Positions 1 to 7,255 of a stretch of 64,000 nucleotides of DNA are shown here, in pieces (the stretch's first letter is position 1; every line of letters starts with the position of its first letter). The translations under genes were made by a program, and so were the position numbers. The DNA lies in NCBI RefSeq assembly GCF_017094485.1, contig NZ_CP064786.1, positions 1,550,001 through 1,614,000 of the forward strand. The letters run 5' to 3'. The notes under the pieces were generated by a model. The model ran no database searches. It was not told the DNA's origin and saw only the letters and a program-made list of their open reading frames with translations. Source of the stretch: Natranaeroarchaeum sulfidigenes. Its GTDB lineage: Archaea > Halobacteriota > Halobacteria > Halobacteriales > Natronoarchaeaceae.

Positions 1-127
1 AATTCCCAGAGCTGCTTGGTGATCCCATCCAGTCTGGTTGCATGAGCCTCCGCACCGACGTGATCAGCGAGCACCCACAGAATCTCCTCTGCCTCACAGT
101 AGACCGTAATACAGTTTCTTTATTCAT
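1..127 (-). pseudogene. Start of a small gene, frameshifted and cut by the window edge
   Basis: An ATG at 127 opens a frame that stays open to the window edge, but protein-like coding switches to the next frame after about five codons. That second frame reads YCEAEEILWVLADHVGAEAH and continues to base 1, with a stop just upstream of it and no start codon of its own. The simplest reading is a one-base frameshift near the 5' end of a short acidic haloarchaeal gene running leftwards out of the window. The family is not recognised. A sequencing error would give the same picture. Confidence 0.3.
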
Positions 128-229
128 GGTCCTTTCTGAAATGTTGTGTTATTCCAGATCGGAGATTTTGTATTGACATGGATGGCGCGTCACAACATCT
201 AATACTACGGAGGGAGAAGATAGGGTAAG

Positions 230-538
230 ATGGCCACAAACAACGACAAAATCCAGTTTCGGGGAGAAACTGAGAAGAAGGCGTCTCAGATTGTCGATCA
301 GATGCGTCTTGGTGGGATCAACATCAGTGAGCTTGCTCGACAGGGGCTCCAAGAGAAACTTCGAGAAGTCCTCTCGGACGAGGAGAAGATAACCCTCCAT
401 CAGCGATACAAGGAGGGAGAGCTTTCTGAAGACGTTGCAGAGATCCTCCTGGGGGACGCGTTGGAAGAAATTGAGCGGGAGCGGGAGGCCTTCGAGGAGG
501 CTGCGGAGCTCGATACGACTGGAGTTTTCCAGAAGTGA
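230..538 (+). CDS. Antitoxin-like protein, partner of the PIN gene downstream
   Basis: A 102-aa acidic protein. The first 45 residues (FRGETEKKASQIVDQM..., then INISELARQGL) look like a short strand followed by two helices, as in ribbon-helix-helix antitoxins. The C-terminal half is a long charged helix rich in Glu, suitable for wrapping a toxin. It starts at ATG 230 and its stop overlaps a GTG of the next frame (GTGA at 535-538), so translation of the two genes is probably coupled. By context it is the antitoxin of a VapBC-like pair and may repress its own operon. The antitoxin role is inferred from size, fold impression and position; the exact family is not recognised. Confidence 0.65.
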   Translation: MATNNDKIQFRGETEKKASQIVDQMRLGGINISELARQGLQEKLREVLSDEEKITLHQRYKEGELSEDVAEILLGDALEEIEREREAFEEAAELDTTGVFQK

Positions 539-540
539 AG

Positions 541-1149
541 ATGGTCGACGATGATGTCCGCCATCCAGTTATCGTTGATACAGACGCAGTGATCGCTGTA
601 GCAAACACGAGTCTCTGGCCTCGAATTATAGACAACCTACAGCTGACGACGACTAACGTGTGTTATCACGAGCTCAAGCGCCACGATCGGGAGATGTCTG
701 AGTACGCACCTGAAGGGACGAGAGAGCGGTGGGTTCACGATGGGAGCAAGAAGGCACTTGAGCCGTTCGACGACGAGGATACGTCGTTCACGACGGTTCC
801 GTGTGTTCCTCGACCACATGGAGAAGATGCTGGGGAGAAGTCCGTGAAGACGGAAATCGAACAGAATACGGGGCTGTATCGGTTCGCTATTTTGATGGAT
901 AAGCACGGGCGTCGGGCTATTAATCGAGTATTCAGTGACGCTGAAGAGACAACTGGGAAAGCGGTTGCTCCCACGTTTTTGCTGTATCTGTTACTAGACG
1001 AGGGAGAGTGTACTGTAGCAGAGTTTTGTCAGGCCTGTGGCGAGATGCTTCGAGGAGAAGGCTGGACGGCGTATCAAGCGATTCAGGCAGCGTGGGAATC
1101 GATTCCGGTCGATTGCTCGCAGTATCTCCGGAACGGTTTACTTCCGTAA
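541..1149 (+). CDS. PIN-like domain protein, putative toxin nuclease
   Basis: About 202 aa. The N-terminus has the PIN first strand with an acidic residue (VIVDTDAVIAVA), then a CYHELKRH segment that could supply the second acid, and DAGEKSV/FSDAEE segments resembling the later acidic positions of PIN nucleases. PIN toxins cut RNA, often tRNA or rRNA. The second half (about residues 120-204) is longer than in ordinary VapC (about 130 aa) and ends in helices of unknown role. Either GTG 535 (overlapping the upstream stop) or ATG 541 could start it; ATG is preferred. Paired with the upstream antitoxin-like gene. The nuclease assignment rests on the N-terminal motif and context; the other acidic positions are less certain. 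Confidence 0.6.
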   Translation: MVDDDVRHPVIVDTDAVIAVANTSLWPRIIDNLQLTTTNVCYHELKRHDREMSEYAPEGTRERWVHDGSKKALEPFDDEDTSFTTVPCVPRPHGEDAGEKSVKTEIEQNTGLYRFAILMDKHGRRAINRVFSDAEETTGKAVAPTFLLYLLLDEGECTVAEFCQACGEMLRGEGWTAYQAIQAAWESIPVDCSQYLRNGLLP

Positions 1150-1173
1150 ATACTCTTAAATAAAGAAACTATA

Positions 1174-1587
1174 TTACTCGTAGTAGCTCACTCGTTTGAG
1201 CACCTCCGCGAAGGCAACTGTCTCCTTTACCTCGGTGATCTCCACGGTAACGCGTTCACCGCGCTCGGTATCGGGAACGATTACGACGAACCCCCGCTCA
1301 ACACGCGTGAGCCCGTCGCCTTGATCACCGAGACTCTCGATTTCAACAGTGCGCTGTTCGCCCTCTTTAACCGGTGGCGCTGGTGGCTCAGATTCGTCTG
1401 CTGATTGAGCGTCGCTCTCGTTGGATGTCTCACTCGACGAGGTGGGGAGTAAGGCGACACGATACGTTTCGTTTTCTTGGAGATATCCAAGCTGCACCTC
1501 TTGCGTCGGAATCTCCACAGTGTACGACTCGCCGTCGTCTTCAACAGTACTGGTAAACAGACAATGTAGTTGCTCGGAGATTTCCAT
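1174..1587 (-). CDS. TRAM domain protein
   Basis: 137 aa with three parts: a small N-terminal domain (about 1-50), an acidic Ser/Glu-rich linker (about 50-75), and a C-terminal TRAM domain (about 77-137) with the typical beta-barrel pattern VEIESLGDQGDGLTRVERGF ... GERVTVEITEVKETVAFAEVL. TRAM domains bind RNA; stand-alone haloarchaeal TRAM proteins are proposed RNA chaperones or regulators. The gene converges with the PIN gene (25 nt between stops) and is not obviously in an operon with it. The N-terminal extension differs from the minimal TRAM protein of about 70 aa and may be a second barrel. Confidence 0.8.
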   Translation of the reverse strand: MEISEQLHCLFTSTVEDDGESYTVEIPTQEVQLGYLQENETYRVALLPTSSSETSNESDAQSADESEPPAPPVKEGEQRTVEIESLGDQGDGLTRVERGFVVIVPDTERGERVTVEITEVKETVAFAEVLKRVSYYE

Positions 1588-1641
1588 CAGCAGGTCCTGA
1601 ATCGATATGAGGGGATAGAATACTTGACTTTGGCGTTTGAC

Positions 1642-1794
1642 TTACTCAGGCGCGACAACTGTATCACAACTCGTGCACTCGGCCCAAATCCCTACGGTGC
1701 CATCGTCTTTCTCGTACTCGACAAGCAGTCGCGCTCTATGGATCGGCTCACCACAGTCCGGACAGCGACCGAGAGTTGCTTCGTCTGTATTCAT
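1642..1794 (-). CDS. Small CPxCG-type zinc-finger protein (50 aa)
   Basis: ATG at 1794, stop at 1642. The 50-residue protein carries two cysteine knuckles, CPDC at residues 11-14 and CTSC at 40-43, spaced as a single zinc ribbon, with an acidic connector. Haloarchaea encode many such micro-proteins, mostly of unknown role; several affect swarming, stress or biofilm behaviour. No downstream partner lies within 50 nt. Codon use and the intact two-knuckle spacing argue that it is real despite its size. The exact family is not identified. Confidence 0.65.
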   Translation of the reverse strand: MNTDEATLGRCPDCGEPIHRARLLVEYEKDDGTVGIWAECTSCDTVVAPE

Positions 1795-2292
1795 TCAAAG
1801 GGAATGGAAGGAGCGTGTGACTGGATCCTTCCGAGTAATGATTTCGTATGTTTGAACTTAGTGGTTTGGTGTCTTTGCAAAGACGGATTTAGTTACTTGT
1901 ATTGGATAGACAGGTAGGTGGAGCAACGCCCCGCACATTTCAGGACAAATCCAATGGATCGACCGTTCGATGGAAGTGAGAGTCGTGTGCAAGAGACTCA
2001 GGGGATCTGTTGAAATCATTCGTGATTGATACAAAATCCGTACTGAAGACAGGGCGCGAGTCTTCCACGGAGTTATTCTCGGATTTGATCAGACCGGATC
2101 GGCCAGTACAGGGAACACACATACTGCGACGAGTGACAACCTATCTGGAATCCATCAGAACCTCGGTGTAACATGCAGAGCGGTAATTTATCACACGCAG
2201 GTACACAAAGGAGTGCACACCACGCATTCCTACTGCATTGAGTGTCGCAGCTACCAACAACGTCTCTTATCCGTCTTTAGATCATATGGTTG

Positions 2293-2439
2293 ATGATGGT
2301 CAAACCTAATCCCACATCCACCCAGACAACGCTGTACGTATGCCAAGAGTGCGGAGACGGTGTCGAAGCGTCCGAGTACATGAGTCGGTGCCCCGACTGT
2401 GGCGGAGTCCTGCAAAACACCACTGTTCCCCACGACTAA
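2293..2439 (+). CDS. Rubrerythrin-like small zinc-ribbon protein
   Basis: 48 aa (ATG at 2293, or the adjacent ATG at 2296; stop at 2437-2439). It has CQEC and CPDC knuckles about 14 residues apart with a short acidic turn and GG, the layout of the rubrerythrin/rubredoxin-like one-iron or zinc ribbon found alone in many haloarchaeal proteins (often named rubrerythrin-like domain protein). No enzyme domain is attached. It lies just inside the left end of the cassette. Downstream, 2462-2539 could encode a further 25-aa peptide, but nothing beyond an open frame supports that. Confidence 0.7.
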   Translation: MMVKPNPTSTQTTLYVCQECGDGVEASEYMSRCPDCGGVLQNTTVPHD

Positions 2440-2683
2440 CGAGAGGTAGATTGGACACGGAATGAATGAGACCGCTCTGCTGCAGACAGCCTCTGAGTCG
2501 GTCACGTCATTCCTGACAGAAGCCGGGCAGTTCGAATAATCAGTGCTGAGCTCGCAGCGCGTATCTCGCGGAAGAGTGCTCCAAGAGGTGGCTCTTGAAA
2601 ACGTTCGCTACCACCAGAGCCGCGGATGATATTGTGAATTTATCACACGGAGCCTTGATGGCCCCTCAGTACCGATGTGAAGT

Positions 2684-3025
2684 ATGGAGCAGGGGGAACT
2701 AACGATCTATCGTAGTTGCATGCCAGTCGTTGATGCCCAGTACAGTCCCGAGAGTGGTCGATCTCCCGCGGAAGTCATCATTGATGCTCTGGCAGAAGCG
2801 GGCGGGGTTGACCCGCTCGAACTTCCGCCGCTGTATGAATTCGTTGACGGGGACGCCCTCAACAGTCTGTTCGAGGAGCACGACGGAGCAAACAATGGTG
2901 ATGCTCTCCTCAGTTTTCGAGTCGAGAACTGGAACGTGTTCATCCGTGCCGATGGCCGCATCCGAGTTTGTGATGGCACTCGACCCACCGACCCGGAACC
3001 AGTCTTCGAATCCACTCCGATCTAA
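2684..3025 (+). CDS. HalOD1 output domain protein
   Basis: 113 aa. Residues about 20-105 match the HalOD1 pattern: a helix SPAEVIIDALAEAGGVDPLE, LPPLYEFVDGDALNSLF, then strands LLSFRVENWNVFIRADGRIRV. HalOD1 is a haloarchaea-specific domain predicted as an output module of signalling systems; here it stands alone, as is common. A second, diverged HalOD1 gene lies 3 kb away inside the same cassette. It has no attached receiver or kinase, and the biochemical function of the domain is not known. Confidence 0.85.
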   Translation: MEQGELTIYRSCMPVVDAQYSPESGRSPAEVIIDALAEAGGVDPLELPPLYEFVDGDALNSLFEEHDGANNGDALLSFRVENWNVFIRADGRIRVCDGTRPTDPEPVFESTPI

Positions 3026-3212
3026 TTTTCAGACTGAGTGGTATGCGCAAAAACCGAATACTACATTGAGATGCGCTTGGAACCAGTAGAGCGATGGATT
3101 GCGTTCGCTAGGATTCTCTGATCTGGGGCATTCTTTGCTGACTATTCAATATATTCAGAAGACATACTAGTGAAAATAAGTCGTTCGAAGGGGAAGCCGG
3201 TTCGGTATTCTG

Positions 3213-3641
3213 TCACTCGTAGCCGTCGTATGACTTGACCAGCGTCAGGAGATCTTGTTCCAGTTCACCGCCAACAAACTGGACGAGTCCCGTCTCGGTC
3301 TCGTAGTCGATTATCCGGAGCTCCTCCAGTTTTGGGAGATGGGTATGGTGAAGGGCGATCCGGATGCGTTGGCGATGTTCATCGGATGCTCGCTCAGCGT
3401 TTTCGTCTCCAACCCTGTCTGCAACCCGGTCTACGAGTGCATCGTGTTCCAGTGTCTTATCCGATGCGGTAGTCAGAGAGTTGAGGATTGCCCGTCGATG
3501 TTCGTTCGCTACTGCCGACAGAAGCCTATCGGGGGAGATTGGTCTCTCCCGTTCCGTTGAGCTGAAAAGATCGTCGGTCTGTTGGAGATCACGTGCCCCC
3601 GGCTCTAGATTCTCATCCATACTTCCATAGCGGAGCGCCAA
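3213..3641 (-). CDS. DUF7344-like winged-helix regulator
   Basis: 142 aa, or about 135 if translation starts at the Met at 3620. The core SPDRLLSAVANEHRRAILNS ... IRIALHHTHLPKLEELRIIDYETETGLVQF is the pattern of the large haloarchaeal winged-helix family DUF7344, related to ArsR/HTH_20-type regulators. It lies 46 nt downstream of the Bat-like gene at 3688-4344 on the same strand. The gap holds a CCATGGTGTAC element resembling the operators upstream of the Bat-like genes, so it may have its own regulated promoter. Probable DNA-binding role; no ligand domain is visible. Confidence 0.8.
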   Translation of the reverse strand: MALRYGSMDENLEPGARDLQQTDDLFSSTERERPISPDRLLSAVANEHRRAILNSLTTASDKTLEHDALVDRVADRVGDENAERASDEHRQRIRIALHHTHLPKLEELRIIDYETETGLVQFVGGELEQDLLTLVKSYDGYE

Positions 3642-3656
3642 CTCCCTGGCTCTGTT

Positions 3657-3668
3657 CCATGGTGTACA
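3657..3668. promoter_or_regulatory. Putative operator half-site, CCATGGTGTACA
   Basis: Lies 16 nt upstream of the DUF7344-like gene (start 3641). On the minus strand it reads TGTACACCATGG, matching one arm and the centre of the dyads before the Bat-like genes at 4533 and 5327. Only one arm is clear here. Confidence 0.35.
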
Positions 3669-3687
3669 AAGGGATCAGCCGATTTGC

Positions 3688-4344
3688 TTATTCCTCGGGC
3701 TCGGGGGTAAGCAATGTATGCCTGACGAACGCACCGATGGCACGACGCAGCCGTTCGGTCACGGCTTGATCGGAAATCCCGAGTTCGTCCGCGAGCTCCT
3801 CGGTCGTGCAGCCTCGTGGAATGTCGTAGTATCCCATCCGAACAGCAAGCATGAGCGCTTCTCGTTGTGGCTCGCTCAGGCCGTACCACGGACCAGCGCC
3901 TGGATCCGTAGGATTGTACACCCGAATGAGTTCCAGGGATATGTGCGCATCCTCACAACAGGCTTGAGCCTGAGACAAGGCCTCACGGTGAGGGAATCGA
4001 ATCTCGAAATCCCATCCTTCTGACGTTCCAGTCGCGCTCAATATCTGCCCCTCGTGGTTCATGATGCATTGAAAGAGATGGTCCTGACTCGCATCCCAGT
4101 CCAGCCTGAACAACGTTCGATCTCCGAACACTTCCATCTCAGTTACGCGGTTGACAGTTGGATAGCGTTCGACAGCATCGAGAAACCCGTCTTCGACCGG
4201 TTCGTAGACCCAGAAGAGCGGGACGGTGGCATCACCACTCGGGACGAGCGTTTCGAGTTCGATAGCCGACGCCTCATCGAGACTGAGAATCTGCCCGAGT
4301 TCGAAGTCATCGGGCGGTATTCGGACTTCCGTAATCACACTCAT
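3688..4344 (-). CDS. Bat-like (bacterio-opsin activator type) HTH_10 regulator, copy 1
   Basis: 218 aa. An N-terminal alpha/beta sensor-like region (about 1-150) is followed by a C-terminal HTH_10 domain: LSEPQREALMLAVRMGYYDI, then TTEELADELGISDQAVTERL and RRAIGAFVRHTL. HTH_10 is the domain of Bat, activator of bacterio-opsin genes; most family members have unknown targets. It is the most diverged of three paralogues in this cassette (others at 4533 and 5327) and is transcribed divergently from them. A perfect 14-bp palindrome lies 48 nt upstream of its start. Regulation by itself or by its paralogues is inferred from that site. Confidence 0.85.
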   Translation of the reverse strand: MSVITEVRIPPDDFELGQILSLDEASAIELETLVPSGDATVPLFWVYEPVEDGFLDAVERYPTVNRVTEMEVFGDRTLFRLDWDASQDHLFQCIMNHEGQILSATGTSEGWDFEIRFPHREALSQAQACCEDAHISLELIRVYNPTDPGAGPWYGLSEPQREALMLAVRMGYYDIPRGCTTEELADELGISDQAVTERLRRAIGAFVRHTLLTPEPEE

Positions 4345-4391
4345 ACTCGCTTATGGGTCTAGGTTGCGCTGGGCCGTACAAAAGATGGAGG

Positions 4392-4405
4392 CATGGTGCA
4401 CCATG
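4392..4405. promoter_or_regulatory. 14-bp perfect palindrome CATGGTGCACCATG, putative operator
   Basis: Located in the divergent region between the Bat-like genes starting at 4344 (minus) and 4533 (plus). Shares TGGTNNACCA with the dyads at 4482-4501 and 5275-5287. The position upstream of a regulator suggests auto-regulation. Confidence 0.5.
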
Positions 4406-4481
4406 TCCGATGGTGTTCTACATATCTTCCCACTTGCACAATACACTATACCATCCATCTGCTGTATTTTTCATAGAGTTA

Positions 4482-4501
4482 GACCATGGTACACCATGGT
4501 C
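4482..4501. promoter_or_regulatory. 9-bp inverted repeat GACCATGGT-AC-ACCATGGTC, putative operator
   Basis: Perfect 9-bp arms with a 2-nt centre, 31 nt before the ATG at 4533, so at or near the expected core promoter of the second Bat-like gene. It is the strongest member of the dyad set. Confidence 0.55.
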
Positions 4502-4532
4502 AGTTATCCGTCCCCGACGTGAACGTTCTCGC

Positions 4533-5174
4533 ATGGCAACTGAGATGGAATTCACAGTCCCAGCCGAGGAGTTTCCGCTGGGAAGTATTTTCGAGAATTT
4601 ACCGGGAGTGACGGTCGAGTTGGAGCGGCTCATTCCACACGAGATGCTGACAATCCCGTACTACTGGGTGCGTGGCGCGGAAACCGAGAAGATCGAAACC
4701 GAATTCGACCCACACGCTGGCGTGACGGACATCCGACTGGTCGATAGGGTTGAACACGAGTATCTCATGCGCGCGGAGTGGGTGCGAGAATACGATGGGC
4801 TGTTGACTGCGCTGTCAGAGACGAACCTGACCGTTCTCTCGGGGGTCGGAACAGTTGACGGGTGGCGCTTCGAGGTACGAGGGGACACTCAAGAAGCAAT
4901 CGCTGAGTTTCGAACTCACTGCCAACAAAATGATGTTTCAATCGATATTTCGATGGTCCACGCTTTGCTCCCGATCCAGGGAGATAGCTTCGAGTTGACC
5001 GAAACCCAGCGAGAGGCTCTGGTATTGGCCTACGAGCGTGGCTACTTCGATACGCCACGGGAGTCATCACTCGAAGAAATCGCTGCTGAGTTCGGTATTA
5101 CCCAGCAGTCACTGTCTTCTCGACTCCGACGCGGTCATCGACGCCTCATCAGTGAGACTCTCATCACTTCGTAG
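4533..5174 (+). CDS. Bat-like HTH_10 regulator, copy 2
   Basis: 213 aa from ATG 4533. The frame is open upstream to 4353, but that extension covers the palindromic operators and has no relatives in the paralogues, so it is rejected. The N-terminal domain starts MATEMEFTVPAEEFPLGSIF and the C-terminal HTH_10 has ELTETQREALVLAYERGYFD followed by SSLEEIAAEFGITQQSLSSR. Very similar to copy 3 at 5327-5971 in both domains, indicating recent tandem duplication. DNA-binding transcription regulator; targets unknown. Operator dyads lie at 4392-4405 and 4482-4501 just upstream. Confidence 0.85.
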   Translation: MATEMEFTVPAEEFPLGSIFENLPGVTVELERLIPHEMLTIPYYWVRGAETEKIETEFDPHAGVTDIRLVDRVEHEYLMRAEWVREYDGLLTALSETNLTVLSGVGTVDGWRFEVRGDTQEAIAEFRTHCQQNDVSIDISMVHALLPIQGDSFELTETQREALVLAYERGYFDTPRESSLEEIAAEFGITQQSLSSRLRRGHRRLISETLITS

Positions 5175-5274
5175 AACTACGTGATTACCCATAGATTCAC
5201 CCAACCATTCCACTCGGGAATCAACGCCTAAGAGACGCCTCCGACAGTACAGATGCGACAATTCGCTTTCGGAT

Positions 5275-5287
5275 CCATGGTACACCA
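5275..5287. promoter_or_regulatory. Putative operator CCATGGTACACCA
   Basis: Contains the dyad TGGT-AC-ACCA at 5278-5287, about 40 nt upstream of the third Bat-like gene (ATG 5327). Shares 13 bases with the site at 4482-4501, in a segment (5175-5326) otherwise without features. Confidence 0.5.
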
Positions 5288-5326
5288 CCCCTTGCGACTA
5301 TTCATGTGCCAGACGAAGGATTCTGC

Positions 5327-5971
5327 ATGGCGACCGTAATGGAGTTTACGAGTCCGACAGCGGAGTTTCCACTGGGAACTGTGTTCGAGAACTTGCCGGG
5401 AGTGACGGTTGAACTGGAACGACTGATCCCACACGAGACGCTGATCATCCCGTACTTCTGGGTGCGTGGTGCAGAAACTGAGGACATCGAAGCCGCGTTC
5501 GAACCACACGCTGGCGTGACGGGCATTCGACTGGTCGATAGCGTCGAGGACGAGTATCTCATGCGTGCAGAGTGGGAGCAAGAATACTTCGGCGTCCTGA
5601 GTGCGCTGGCCAAGGCCAACGTCGTCGTGCTCACTGGGATCGGAACGAGAGACGAGTGGCGATTCGAGGTGCGCGGCGAAAGTCAGGAAGCAATCGCTGC
5701 GTTTCGAGAGTACTGCCAGGAAAACGACATCCCGATAGAGATCACCGCTGTCCACGCCATGCTTCCAATCCAAGGGGAGGGCTACGAGTTAACCGAAACC
5801 CAACGCGAGGCACTGGTATTGGCCTACGAGCGTGGCTACTTCGACACGCCCCGTGAGGCGTCGCTCGAAGAGATCGCAGACGATCTCGGCATTACCCAGC
5901 AATCGCTGTCCTCACGACTCCGCCGCGGGCATCGTCGCCTCATTGGAGCGACTCTCGTTAGTTCGTCATGA
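5327..5971 (+). CDS. Bat-like HTH_10 regulator, copy 3
   Basis: 214 aa from ATG 5327, aligned with the start of copy 2 (MATVMEFTSPTAEFPLGTVF). An upstream ATG at 5306 adds seven residues and is less likely. Domain order is as in copy 2: sensor-like N-terminal domain, then HTH_10 (ELTETQREALVLAYERGYFD; ASLEEIADDLGITQQSLSSR). The two copies keep long identical stretches in the HTH, so they probably recognise the same DNA, consistent with the shared dyad upstream of both. No phosphoacceptor or kinase domain is attached. Confidence 0.85.
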   Translation: MATVMEFTSPTAEFPLGTVFENLPGVTVELERLIPHETLIIPYFWVRGAETEDIEAAFEPHAGVTGIRLVDSVEDEYLMRAEWEQEYFGVLSALAKANVVVLTGIGTRDEWRFEVRGESQEAIAAFREYCQENDIPIEITAVHAMLPIQGEGYELTETQREALVLAYERGYFDTPREASLEEIADDLGITQQSLSSRLRRGHRRLIGATLVSSS

Positions 5972-6053
5972 TCCTTCTGGCGGTTCTTTATTTAAACCTC
6001 CTGTATAATCAGTAGGCTTGCTAAACCGATTCAGGCCGCTAGAACGGGTAGAT

Positions 6054-6404
6054 ATGAGCACGATGGTAGCCGGGGTTGGAGTAGAAGCGGTCGAGTATCA
6101 GCAGGAAACTGGTATTGTTCGTACCCAGTTTAATCAAGAGAAGACTCCCCCAAGCACGGCTGTTATCGCAACGCTGGCGGACGTGATGGACGCTGATCCG
6201 GTTGAACTTGACCCGCTGCGTTCTACTGTTGACCCAGAGGCGTTGAATGCGTTCGTCCGTGTTCGAAACGGGACGGAGGGGGATATCCACGTCACGTTCA
6301 CCCACGAGGACCACATGATAACCGTGTACAGCTACGGCGTTGTCACTGTCGCACCAGGGCACGAACCAGCAGCGGAAAATTCCGGGAGGAACGCGAGAAG
6401 ATGA
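6054..6404 (+). CDS. HalOD1 output domain protein, second copy
   Basis: 116 aa from ATG 6054; the frame extends upstream to 6018 but the added residues do not look coding. The HalOD1 pattern runs from PPSTAVIATLADVMDADPVE through LDPLRSTVDPEALNAFVRVR to the strands HVTFTHEDHMITVYSYGVVTV. It overlaps the next gene by four nucleotides (ATGA at 6401-6404), so the two are translationally coupled. The domain is found in haloarchaeal signalling proteins; its molecular role is unknown. Confidence 0.8.
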   Translation: MSTMVAGVGVEAVEYQQETGIVRTQFNQEKTPPSTAVIATLADVMDADPVELDPLRSTVDPEALNAFVRVRNGTEGDIHVTFTHEDHMITVYSYGVVTVAPGHEPAAENSGRNARR

Positions 6405-6586
6405 CGTCTGAGGAGACTCCGGTCACGTCGAAAGCGGAACTGAACGACGAGCTAAAAGCGCTCCTTCTCAGGGCCTATGAGAATGGAATCGATGTAGAAG
6501 GAGGATTCGAATGCCGGAACGGAGTCGAACATCCTGACTGGGACGTGATCGTCACCGAAGTCGAAAAGAACGACCATTCGGAGTGA
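6401..6586 (+). CDS. 61-aa acidic protein coupled to HalOD1 gene
   Basis: A short acidic protein (MTSEETPVTSKAELNDELKA...) with one predicted helix, ending in a WDVIVTEVEK-type strand. It starts within the last codon of the HalOD1 gene (ATGA overlap), the usual sign of a joint operon. Many haloarchaeal HalOD1 genes have a short acidic neighbour of this kind. The family is not identified and no catalytic residues are evident. Confidence 0.6.
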   Translation: MTSEETPVTSKAELNDELKALLLRAYENGIDVEGGFECRNGVEHPDWDVIVTEVEKNDHSE

Positions 6587-6628
6587 ACAACTGCGAGGAA
6601 GACCGGATCGGTAATAGGGTATCGAACC

Positions 6629-6951
6629 GTGGATGACAAGTGCCGTACCAGTGACCGAATCGAACACGTACTCTCAGCCCAACAGTGGCGAGTCTTATGT
6701 GTGTTACTGAGAGATGATTCCAGACCTGCAGATCCGATACTTTGTGGCGGAGAGATACTTGGACCCGAGGAGCACCTCACGGTCTGTTGCGAACTCCACA
6801 CGTACTGCTTCCCGAGTTATCGAATGAGGGGTTCGTCGAGTTCGACAGGTTTGAAGACATACGACGAGGAACGAAATTCGACGAGGTGCGTCGGTTTCTC
6901 GAACAGATCGATGACGATCATGACGAGTACCTGGACCTGTTCCGGTGCTGA
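6629..6951 (+). pseudogene. Frameshifted DUF7344-like winged-helix gene
   Basis: The first part, in the frame of the ATG at 6629, reads IEHVLSAQQWRVLCVLLRDD, like the first helices of DUF7344 proteins. After about 6790 the coding sense moves to another frame: HVLLPELSNEGFVEFDRFED ... TKFDEVRRFLEQIDDDHDEY, which parallels HTHLPKLEELRIIDYETETG in the intact gene at 3213-3641. The gene appears inactivated by a frameshift. It sits near the right end of the cassette. Confidence 0.45.
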
Positions 6952-7255
6952 AGGCGCTTGGCTCACACGACTACCTGAATATCTAGCAGAACTAGTAGAG
7001 CCCCCAGCGGTCGATACGCAAAGCCACTGATCGGTTGGTTCATTTGGATCTATGCGAAACCAACACCGACCGACTGCTGACTTCATCCTCTGTATCTCGC
7101 ACGGCGCGCGAAACGTGCCACCAATTGAGGGTTTCAACAGAGCGGTTCTTGATGATTTCAACAGAACCGACTCAGGCTAGTCAAGATCTCCGGCGGAGAC
7201 TTCTTTGGACGGCATTTTCATTATCACTCCCCACGTACTGTCTGACATATCTGTG

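Larger units (their letters stand above)
2003..7168. mobile_element. 5.2-kb IS-end-flanked cassette carrying regulator genes, 8-bp target duplication
   Basis: The left end is a 16-bp repeat GGATCTGTTGAAATCA (2003-2018). The right end (7153-7168) is its inverted copy with one mismatch (GGTTCTGTTGAAATCA read inwards). Both are flanked by the identical 8-mer GACTCAGG (1995-2002 and 7169-7176), as expected for a target-site duplication. The ends belong to the same family as the IS5-type element at 38574-41336. No transposase is recognisable inside, so this looks like a passenger-carrying cassette mobilised in trans. Contents: rubrerythrin-like zinc finger, two HalOD1 proteins, a DUF7344-like wHTH, three Bat-like regulators, a 61-aa protein and a broken wHTH. 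A second partial end lies nested at about 7129-7145. The stretches 2019-2292 and 6952-7152 hold no supported gene. Confidence 0.7.

Noticed and set aside
1570-1917. Open frame of 115 codons on the plus strand
   Set aside because: Shadow of the 50-aa zinc-finger gene on the other strand; its composition is basic and Cys-rich without motif.
4353-4532. 60-codon N-terminal extension of the second Bat-like regulator
   Set aside because: It runs through the two palindromic operators, is Cys/Met/Pro-rich unlike the rest, and the paralogue at 5327 starts at the equivalent of ATG 4533.
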